Below, piece by piece: positions 23,958 through 29,685 of a stretch of 29,685 nt of DNA. The stretch comes from Flavobacterium psychrophilum. Lineage in GTDB: Bacteria; Bacteroidota; Bacteroidia; Flavobacteriales; Flavobacteriaceae. Position 1 is the stretch's first letter. Every line of letters starts with the position of its first letter. The position numbers and the translations under genes are program-made. The notes below the pieces were generated by a model. That model did no database searches. It had not been told where the DNA came from and saw nothing but the letters and a program-made list of their open reading frames with translations. The stretch lies in the NCBI GenBank assembly GCA_945869365.1, contig CAMBOW010000010.1:1-29685 (forward strand), read 5' to 3'.

Positions 23958-24671
23958 ATGATTGAAAAATTGAGACTCGACCACATTTTGTTTCTGGACA
24001 TCGAAACGGTGCCCGAACACGAACATTACCACGCACTCGATGCCGAACTGCAGGGACTTTGGGAAACCAAAACGCAGTACCAACGCAAAGACGAGATTGA
24101 CCCCGAAACCTTTTACGAACGCGCCGGCATTTGGGCCGAATTTGGCAAAATTGTCTGCATTTCGGTGGGCTATTTTACCCTGAAAGGCGACATCCGCAAC
24201 TTTCGCGTCACCTCGTTTTTTGGGGAAGAGAAAAAAATACTGCTCGACTTTGCTAATCTGTTAAACAACCACTTTGGCCAAGCGCAACACCTCTTGTGTG
24301 GGCACAATGCCAAAGAATTTGACATCCCCTTTATCGCGCGCCGCATGATCATTCACCAAGTGGCCTTGCCTGCTAAATTGAATTTATTTGGCAAAAAGCC
24401 CTGGGAAATTCCACACTTAGACACCTTGGAGTTGTGGAAATTTGGCGATTACAAGCACTTTACTTCCTTGAAATTACTCACCAAAATATTGGGCATTCCC
24501 TCGCCCAAAGGAGACATTGACGGCAGCCAAGTGGCCCAGGTGTATTACGTAGAAAAAGACATTGACCGCATTGTGACCTATTGCGAAAAAGACACCATTG
24601 CGGTGGCCCAGTTGTTTTTGCGCTTTCGACGGGAAGACCTCTTAATCGAGGAAGAAATTTTGCACGTCTAA
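23958..24671 (+). CDS. Predicted 3'-5' exonuclease, DnaQ-like fold (PolB-like subgroup)
   Basis: 237 residues. The three exonuclease motifs of the DEDDy type are visible: ExoI DIE (D14, E16 in LFLDIETVPE), ExoII GHNAKEFDIPF (115-125, D122) and ExoIII YCEKD (208-212, with Y208 and D212). The WEIPHLDTLELWKFGD segment fits the stand-alone proofreading-like family related to the exonuclease domain of family B polymerases. No polymerase domain is attached. It likely degrades DNA 3' ends in repair. It is divergent from umuDC, which is suggestive of a DNA-damage context but no more. Confidence 0.88.
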   Translation: MIEKLRLDHILFLDIETVPEHEHYHALDAELQGLWETKTQYQRKDEIDPETFYERAGIWAEFGKIVCISVGYFTLKGDIRNFRVTSFFGEEKKILLDFANLLNNHFGQAQHLLCGHNAKEFDIPFIARRMIIHQVALPAKLNLFGKKPWEIPHLDTLELWKFGDYKHFTSLKLLTKILGIPSPKGDIDGSQVAQVYYVEKDIDRIVTYCEKDTIAVAQLFLRFRREDLLIEEEILHV

Positions 24672-24697
24672 GCCGCCGCAAATAATAATTCGGGCGT

Positions 24698-24730
24698 TTT
24701 GTGAAATATCTGTTTAAGTTTTTACTTTTA
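24698..24730 (+). promoter_or_regulatory. Promoter of the nucleoside-recognition protein gene
   Basis: TTTG (24698-24701), 21 bases, then TACTTTTA (24723-24730), seven of eight positions fitting the -7 consensus. The ATG at 24745 is 15 bases further on. Confidence 0.45.
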
Positions 24731-24744
24731 CCAAAAACAAGCGT

Positions 24745-26184
24745 ATGGTTCTCAGTAGATTTTGGCTCGCCATTTTAGTGTCTTCGATTCTCTTTGTGCT
24801 CATTGGCTTGGCCAGTGGCTCACACTACACCTTAGATTACATCCTAAATGGACAAAAAGACGAGCCCATTCTTGTGGCCGAAAAATACCTGAACCAACTG
24901 CCGGCATTTGTGCAAGACAGCATAACCAAAGCGCCCGATCAAACCCTGGTGCGCGATGCTGTAACCACCAATCCCGACACCACCTATGTGTACAAAAACC
25001 AAACTATAAAAGTATACTCGGGCATGCAAAAATCGGACGGTTTGTTGCCTACGTGCAAAAACAGTTTGCTTGATTTGATCCTGCCCTTGATTGCCTATTT
25101 GGCGTTTTTCTGTGGGTTGATGCAACTGCTCATCGAATCGGGGGCGGCTGAAAAACTGGCCAAAAAAATGAGTCCCATTTTTACCAAAGTCTTTCCGACT
25201 ATTCCCAAAAACCACGAATCGATTTCGTACATGACCTTGAATTTTGCAGCCAATTTCTTGGGCTTAGACTCGGCAGCGACACCCTTTGGGCTCAAGGCCA
25301 TGCAAAGTCTACAAGAATTAAACCCCGACAAAGACAAGGCCAGCGACGCCCAAATCATGTTCATGTGTTTGCACGCGGCTGGACTTACCTTGATTCCCAC
25401 CTCGATCATTGGCTACCGGGCGGCAGAAAGCGCCACCAATCCCGCCGACGTGATGTTGCCGTGCATCATTACCTCTTTTGTGGGTACCATTGCCGCATTT
25501 TTGTTGGTGGGCATCAAACAAAAAATAAATTTCAAAAGTGCCGCATTGGTCACCAGTTTATTTGCAATAATTGCGGCCATCATCGGGTTTTTATTTTATG
25601 TAAACCAACTCGATTTAATTGGTAAAACGCTATTTACGTCGCATTTATCGAGCATTTTACTCATTGGAATTATTTTGTTTACGCTGCTGTTTTCTTGGAA
25701 AAACGAAGCCAAATTCACCGAAAAAAACACCACCATTTTTGACGCCTTTGTTACGGGTGCCAACAACGGATTAAAAACTGGAGTGACCATTTTTCCTTAT
25801 GTATTGGGCATGTTGGTTGCCATCTCGTTCTTCAGAAATAGCGGTTTGTTTGAGCTGATCAGCCAGGGACTTTCATTTGTGTTTTCGCACATTGGCGTGA
25901 GCAAACAAATTACCGATTCGCTTCCGGTGGCCATGCTGCGTCCGTTTAGTTCGGGCGGATCCCGTGGCTTTATGATTGATGCCATGCGCCAATTTGGTCC
26001 AGACTCGTTTACCGGCCGCCTGAGCTGTATTTTTCAGTGCAGCGCCGAAACTACTTTTTATGTAATTGCGGTGTATTTTGGCTCGATTAATGTAAAAAAC
26101 ACCCGCTATACCTTAGGCGCCATGTTACTCGTAGATGTCATCTGTGTGTTGACTGCGATTGCGGTAGCAAGTTGGTTTTTTTAA
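24745..26184 (+). CDS. Fused SpmA/SpmB-type nucleoside-recognition (Gate) membrane protein
   Basis: 479 residues with many membrane helices. The first half resembles SpmA (AANFLGLDSAATPFGLKAMQ, about residues 167-186). The second half resembles SpmB (LRPFSSGGSRGFMIDAMRQF, about 399-418, and CSAETTFYVIAVYFGS, about 433-448). In spore formers these are separate genes for spore maturation; here, as commonly in Bacteroidetes, they are one protein in a non-spore-former, so the role is different and unknown, probably transport. The segment at about 28-100 is hydrophilic and likely extracytoplasmic. Its stop is one base from the stop of the convergent crtY gene, with no room for a terminator. Confidence 0.85.
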   Translation: MVLSRFWLAILVSSILFVLIGLASGSHYTLDYILNGQKDEPILVAEKYLNQLPAFVQDSITKAPDQTLVRDAVTTNPDTTYVYKNQTIKVYSGMQKSDGLLPTCKNSLLDLILPLIAYLAFFCGLMQLLIESGAAEKLAKKMSPIFTKVFPTIPKNHESISYMTLNFAANFLGLDSAATPFGLKAMQSLQELNPDKDKASDAQIMFMCLHAAGLTLIPTSIIGYRAAESATNPADVMLPCIITSFVGTIAAFLLVGIKQKINFKSAALVTSLFAIIAAIIGFLFYVNQLDLIGKTLFTSHLSSILLIGIILFTLLFSWKNEAKFTEKNTTIFDAFVTGANNGLKTGVTIFPYVLGMLVAISFFRNSGLFELISQGLSFVFSHIGVSKQITDSLPVAMLRPFSSGGSRGFMIDAMRQFGPDSFTGRLSCIFQCSAETTFYVIAVYFGSINVKNTRYTLGAMLLVDVICVLTAIAVASWFF

Positions 26185-26185
26185 T

Positions 26186-27328
26186 CTAGAACACCCTCAA
26201 AATACGTTTTAATATTGCCCGCACAAACAAGCGTTTGGGGCAATGCCAAATGAGTTGTAAATCTTCCCAAATGGTGGTTTCTTCGTCCAAAAATCGCAAA
26301 ATCAATTGGGGATTGGCGCTAGAAAAAATACTAGAAAAAATGCGGCTGCCTTGGGCGTTGTCGTCGTGAAGAATATCCAACAACAACAAGTCATAAAGCC
26401 AAAATTTTCGATTGAGTTGAAGGGGATTTGGTGTTTTATTTTCCAAATAATCGGCCAATTGCTTGGCTTTTTTTGTGGTGTTTTTAAAGGTAAATCCGGT
26501 GCTGGCCTTGGTCCATCCGCCAACAGAACCAATGTTGATGCAGTTTTTTGTGTTGTGTTTCCAAAAAGGATACGACGTCATCGGTATATTTCCTTGTTCG
26601 CGTTCAACGATTTTATAGTCTGAAATTCCCAATTTTTGAATATACGTTTGAATTTCAGATTCATATTCTTCTTTGGGCAACAGCTCTTTTGAAAACAACG
26701 TATATTCTACTAAAGCTTCAGATGAAGAAGTAGGAAGTACATACATAAATCGTGTGTTTCCTTTTTGCTCGACAGAAAAATCCATGAAGATTGCCTGTTT
26801 GGGATTGAAAACAGCTTCTTTCGATTGGATAAACCAACCCACAAAATGCTGTTGCAAAAGCGGATACTTGGATTGCTGCTGCATTAATTTCCAATCTAAA
26901 ATCGAATTGAAAACCAGCTTGCCTTGGTATTGATTGGATTCAGTTTGAACAACTGCAGCTGATTCTGTTTCGGTAATGGAGATTACTTTTTCTTGCAAGA
27001 CGTCAACTTGACTGTGTTGGGAAATCAAATCAAATACAAACGCATAAAAGTCCTTACTGCGAATTTGACGGTACTGGAAGGGAACGATGTCCATTTCTTG
27101 GGTAAACTTGGAATTGGTAAACCGAATGGAATGCCAATTGTGCGAGGCAATTTCAGAAAACGTATCAGCCTGGTCCCAAAAACACCAGGTGCGGTCGTTA
27201 TTGTTTTTGGTTTCGGAGTCGAGCAATAATATGCGGTGCGATTTAAAATAATCGCGTTGAAGCAGCTCATAGAGCGTCATTAAGGCGGCCAGTCCTGTTC
27301 CGGCAAAAATATAATAGTATTGTTTCAT
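26186..27328 (-). CDS. crtY: Lycopene beta-cyclase
   Basis: 380 residues. A dinucleotide-binding start (YYYIFAGTGLAAL, 4-16) and the family motif NDRTWCFWD (about 44-52) identify the CrtY/CrtL lycopene cyclase family, with GSVGGWTKASTGFTF-like sequence in the C-terminal half (GGWTKASTGF). It converts lycopene to beta-carotene at the membrane, a step toward the yellow zeaxanthin-type pigments of flavobacteria. Other crt genes are not in the window. The start codon directly follows the stop of the beta-barrel gene (no gap), so the two are co-transcribed. Confidence 0.93.
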   Translation of the reverse strand: MKQYYYIFAGTGLAALMTLYELLQRDYFKSHRILLLDSETKNNNDRTWCFWDQADTFSEIASHNWHSIRFTNSKFTQEMDIVPFQYRQIRSKDFYAFVFDLISQHSQVDVLQEKVISITETESAAVVQTESNQYQGKLVFNSILDWKLMQQQSKYPLLQQHFVGWFIQSKEAVFNPKQAIFMDFSVEQKGNTRFMYVLPTSSSEALVEYTLFSKELLPKEEYESEIQTYIQKLGISDYKIVEREQGNIPMTSYPFWKHNTKNCINIGSVGGWTKASTGFTFKNTTKKAKQLADYLENKTPNPLQLNRKFWLYDLLLLDILHDDNAQGSRIFSSIFSSANPQLILRFLDEETTIWEDLQLIWHCPKRLFVRAILKRILRVF

Positions 27329-28072
27329 TTAGATCCGGAATGAGAAACCAAAGGCCACATACTGTTCTGGGGCATTATCGGAAATTCCTATTCCTGAAGA
27401 CAAATCTAGCATAAAATTGTTGTTAACCAAATAAGTTATACCTCCATCAAAACTGTGATTCGCTCTGTCGTTTTGGGGGGCAAAACCAAAAAACTCAATA
27501 TAAGAACCAAATTTTTCGGTAATTGTGAAGCCAGACGCTACGGTATAAATAAACGTAGGGTCTGCGTTAAATCCATCCCATTCTGCGCCAAGATTGTAAC
27601 TGAATGACATATTCTTACACAATGAATGTTGCATTACAAAGCGGAATTCAGGGGCATAGAATTTGGTTTTATATTCTGTTGACGCCGTATTTGGTAGAGA
27701 AATGTGACTGATAAAAGACGTTTTGGGCCAAATTCCTTTCTCTTCTGCAATTTTTATTTTGGAACCAATTAAAATCGGGTTTAAACCAAAACTACTTTCA
27801 GTATTATACTTTTCGGAGAGTAGTTCTGTGATGATCCGCAACTCAAAGTTCTCATTTACGCCATATTTCCAAAGGGTAGATGGCAAAAGGTTGGTTTGGC
27901 TATTTTCGTCATTTTTCTGAACTGAAAAACCGGTTTCTACTTGAAACATTCCTTTGGGCGTCAGCGCGGGGGTTTCTGTTTGGTCTGGTCTATCGGTTTG
28001 AATCGGTTCTAATTCCTGAGCAAATCCAAAGCCCGAGAATAAGAGGAAAGCGGCCATTAATTTTAGTTTCAT
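27329..28072 (-). CDS. Outer-membrane beta-barrel protein, phenol-degradation MetA-like family
   Basis: 247 residues with a signal peptide (1-19, ending GFGFAQ), then IQTDRPDQTETPALTPKG (about 24-41), the entry signature of the MetA-pathway-of-phenol-degradation/transporter-like family. Alternating hydrophobic strands follow and the protein ends in an aromatic-rich strand (YVAFGFSFRI), typical of an outer-membrane barrel. The substrate is unknown. It is the first gene of a two-gene operon with crtY and has a consensus promoter. A link to carotenoids or to metal uptake (the divergent DtxR gene) is only positional. Confidence 0.8.
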   Translation of the reverse strand: MKLKLMAAFLLFSGFGFAQELEPIQTDRPDQTETPALTPKGMFQVETGFSVQKNDENSQTNLLPSTLWKYGVNENFELRIITELLSEKYNTESSFGLNPILIGSKIKIAEEKGIWPKTSFISHISLPNTASTEYKTKFYAPEFRFVMQHSLCKNMSFSYNLGAEWDGFNADPTFIYTVASGFTITEKFGSYIEFFGFAPQNDRANHSFDGGITYLVNNNFMLDLSSGIGISDNAPEQYVAFGFSFRI

Positions 28073-28088
28073 GAAAATATATTTTAGA

Positions 28089-28119
28089 CAAAACTAAAAA
28101 TTATTTTATTTAAATCAAA
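28089..28119 (-). promoter_or_regulatory. Promoter of the beta-barrel/crtY operon
   Basis: On the minus strand TTTG (28116-28119), exactly 19 bases, then TAGTTTTG (28089-28096): a full match to the Bacteroidetes consensus TTTG-N19-TAnnTTTG. It is 16 bases from the ATG. Confidence 0.7.
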
Positions 28120-28127
28120 TTTGTTTT

Positions 28128-28135
28128 TACTTTTG
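28128..28135 (+). promoter_or_regulatory. -7 box of the DtxR-like regulator gene
   Basis: TACTTTTG, a perfect -7 match, 19 bases before the ATG at 28155. No clear -33 TTG is seen at the expected spacing. It lies only about 10 bases from the -33 element of the divergent promoter, so one bound protein could cover both. Confidence 0.4.
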
Positions 28136-28154
28136 ACTGATTGAAAATACGCCC

Positions 28155-28802
28155 ATGACCATTTCCGAAGAAAATTACATCAAAGTTATCTACCATTTGT
28201 CCCACGTTTCGCCCAAAGGGGTGAATACAAACGCAATTGCCGGCATGTTAGAGACAAAGGCCTCGTCGGTAACCGATATGTTAAAAAAACTTTCTGATAA
28301 AGAACTCGTTGCCTATCAAAAATACCAAGGAGTGAGCCTGACCAATAAGGGATTTCATGCGGCAAAAATGATCGTTAGAAAACACCGATTATGGGAAGTT
28401 TTTTTAGTAGAAAAACTTGATTTTTCTTGGGATGAAGTACATGAAATTGCCGAAGAATTAGAACATATTAAATCAGAAACGTTGGTCAATCGATTGGATC
28501 AATTTTTGGGTTTTCCTGAATGCGATCCACACGGTGATCCAATTCCCAATGAAAAGGGAGAAATTAAAAAAATCAACAAACTACTCTTGTCCGAAGTAGC
28601 TTTGAATAAAGAATACTTGTGCATTGGCGTAAAAAATTCTTCATCCGATTTTCTACAATATTTGAACAAACAAAATATTGCGTTGGGTGCTACTTTTATT
28701 GTTAAAGAAAGAGAAAATTATGATGACACTTTAACCGTGGAAGTAAATTCAAAAATGATGACAATGTCCAATAAAACAGCGAATAACTTATACGTTCAAT
28801 AA
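28155..28802 (+). CDS. DtxR/MntR-family metal-dependent regulator with C-terminal FeoA-like domain
   Basis: 215 residues: winged helix (about 1-65), dimerisation and metal-binding domain (66-140) and a C-terminal FeoA/SH3-like domain (about 150-215). By comparison with MntR and DtxR, metal ligands H77, E81, H96, E100, E103 and H104 are present, and CDPHGDPIP (123-131) is the usual family turn. The position that is Asp in MntR and Met in DtxR is N7, so the second site differs from both models. It represses metal uptake genes when Fe or Mn is ample. The ZIP gene starts 3 bases later in the same operon. Confidence 0.92.
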   Translation: MTISEENYIKVIYHLSHVSPKGVNTNAIAGMLETKASSVTDMLKKLSDKELVAYQKYQGVSLTNKGFHAAKMIVRKHRLWEVFLVEKLDFSWDEVHEIAEELEHIKSETLVNRLDQFLGFPECDPHGDPIPNEKGEIKKINKLLLSEVALNKEYLCIGVKNSSSDFLQYLNKQNIALGATFIVKERENYDDTLTVEVNSKMMTMSNKTANNLYVQ

Positions 28803-28804
28803 TT

Positions 28805-29623
28805 ATGTTTCAATCAATATTAGATTATTTTGAGAGCATTGACCCTATTTTAGCCGCTTTATACGCCACTTTATTTACGTGGTTTTTAACGGCTTTGGGC
28901 GCTTCGTTTGTTTTCTTTTTTAAGAACATGAACCGAGTAGTCTTAGACGGGATGCTTGGGTTTACTGGCGGAGTGATGATCGCGGCCAGCTTTTGGAGTT
29001 TGCTCGCACCCGCCATTGAAATGAGTAAAGGCGAAGGCTTTGTTAAAGTAATTCCCGCGTCAGTGGGATTTGCCTTGGGCGCTTTATTTATTTTTGGGTT
29101 AGATAAAATTCTTCCTCACTTACACATCAATTTTAAAGAAACAGAAGGAGTAAAATCACCTTGGCAACGCACAACGCTATTGGTTTTGGCCATTACGTTA
29201 CACAATATTCCAGAAGGTTTGGCGGTTGGGGTACTTTTTGGTGGTGTTGCTGCCGGAATTCCAGAGGCCTCTATTGCAGGCGCGGTCACCTTGGCTATTG
29301 GAATTGGCATTCAAAATTTCCCTGAAGGCATTGCGGTTTCTATGCCCTTACGCCGAATGGGAATGAGTCGTTGGAAAAGTTTTATGTATGGACAATCCTC
29401 GGCCTTGGTCGAGCCTGTAGCGGGTGTGTTGGGCGCAGTTGCCGTGCTGTTTTTTATTCCTATTTTACCTTACGCTTTGGCTTTTGCAGCTGGCGCGATG
29501 ATATTCGTTGTAGTGGAAGAAGTGATTCCCGAAACCCAACAAGACAAAAATACGGATATTGCTACACTGGGATTTATCGGCGGATTTATTGTGATGATGA
29601 TGCTGGACGTGGCACTGGGTTAG
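28805..29623 (+). CDS. ZIP-family divalent metal transporter
   Basis: 272 residues with about eight membrane helices. The binuclear metal site is clear: HNIPEGLAVG (133-142) in helix IV and NFPEGIAVSMP (171-181) in helix V. The loop between helices III and IV has HLH (105-107). It imports zinc, iron or manganese across the inner membrane. It is 2 bases after the DtxR-like gene, which suggests that gene controls it. The end of this gene overlaps by 4 bases the end of the convergent Cys-rich gene. Confidence 0.93.
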   Translation: MFQSILDYFESIDPILAALYATLFTWFLTALGASFVFFFKNMNRVVLDGMLGFTGGVMIAASFWSLLAPAIEMSKGEGFVKVIPASVGFALGALFIFGLDKILPHLHINFKETEGVKSPWQRTTLLVLAITLHNIPEGLAVGVLFGGVAAGIPEASIAGAVTLAIGIGIQNFPEGIAVSMPLRRMGMSRWKSFMYGQSSALVEPVAGVLGAVAVLFFIPILPYALAFAAGAMIFVVVEEVIPETQQDKNTDIATLGFIGGFIVMMMLDVALG

Positions 29624-29685
29624 TGGCAACCACAGGAATCTGAACCGCACGATTGGTTGGATTTTTTGCTGGGCCAAAACTTGCG
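29620..29685 (-). CDS. C-terminus of a small Cys-rich protein, probably FeoB-associated
   Basis: Only the last 21 codons are in the window: RKFWPSKKSNQSCGSDSCGCH then TAA. A basic stretch followed by a CGxxxCGCH ending is typical of the short FeoB-associated Cys-rich membrane protein, which has an N-terminal helix and this tail. Its position beside a DtxR/FeoA-domain regulator and a metal transporter supports an iron role. The rest of the protein and any feoB lie outside the window. Confidence 0.5.
   Translation of the reverse strand, partial: RKFWPSKKSNQSCGSDSCGCH

Noticed and set aside
29371..29677. ORFs overlapping the end of the ZIP gene on both strands
   Set aside because: Out of frame with the clear ZIP protein and without family features, apart from the short Cys-rich tail that is listed.

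Overview
The window is chromosomal DNA from a member of the Bacteroidetes, most likely a Flavobacterium-like member of the Flavobacteriaceae. The signs are AT-rich intergenic DNA, promoters of the TTTG / TAnnTTTG type, a Mg-type HemB, a HemJ-type protoporphyrinogen oxidase, a CrtY lycopene cyclase, a BspA-like (DUF285) repeat surface protein and several classes of short GC-rich palindromic repeats. I saw no rRNA, tRNA, CRISPR array, transposase or prophage gene.

Layout. (1) 1-1697, minus strand: a secreted BspA-like protein with about sixteen 25-residue repeats; its C-terminus lies outside the window. (2) 1907-2497: a SOUL-family haem-binding protein. (3) 2579-4944, minus: a GT2 glycosyltransferase and an ArnT-like membrane glycosyltransferase with a 4-bp ATGA overlap. 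(4) 5315-16500: the haem locus. hemA-C-D-E-F-B run leftward from one promoter. An AraC-family regulator, hemH, hemJ, an NtrY-like sensor kinase and an enoyl-CoA hydratase run rightward from a divergent promoter. Together these supply every step from glutamyl-tRNA to protohaem except glutamate-1-semialdehyde aminomutase (hemL), which is not in the window. (5) 16661-21568, minus: an HD phosphohydrolase, an acyl-ACP desaturase, a PlsC-type acyltransferase, an SGNH-like protein and an MBOAT acyltransferase, a lipid/acyl-transfer group. (6) 21901-23609, minus: umuDC. (7) 23958-26184: a PolB-like 3'-5' exonuclease and a fused SpmA/SpmB-type nucleoside-recognition membrane protein. (8) 26186-28072, minus: crtY plus an outer-membrane beta-barrel protein. 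(9) 28155-29685: a DtxR/MntR-type regulator and a ZIP metal transporter, then the tail of a small Cys-rich protein, probably FeoB-associated.

The most unusual signal is in the haem operon. Short palindromic repeats lie inside coding sequence and are read in frame. One family has invariant arms TCCCGA/TCGGGA around four variable bases. It occurs seven times in the window: twice in hemF, once in hemD and four times between genes. In hemF one copy adds about five residues to a conserved segment. A second family, made of C and G runs joined by a short AAA-like centre, occurs four times. It forms the C-terminal tail of HemD and residues 7-16 of HemE, and it supplies the stop codon of hemF. This resembles palindromic elements that insert into reading frames, at very small scale. 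Related modules also lie on both sides of umuDC.

Functionally the window combines haem synthesis (hem genes, possibly the SOUL protein), metal homeostasis (DtxR/ZIP/Cys-rich protein), envelope and lipid modification (ArnT/GT2, MBOAT/SGNH/PlsC/desaturase), carotenoid formation (crtY) and damage-tolerant replication (umuDC).
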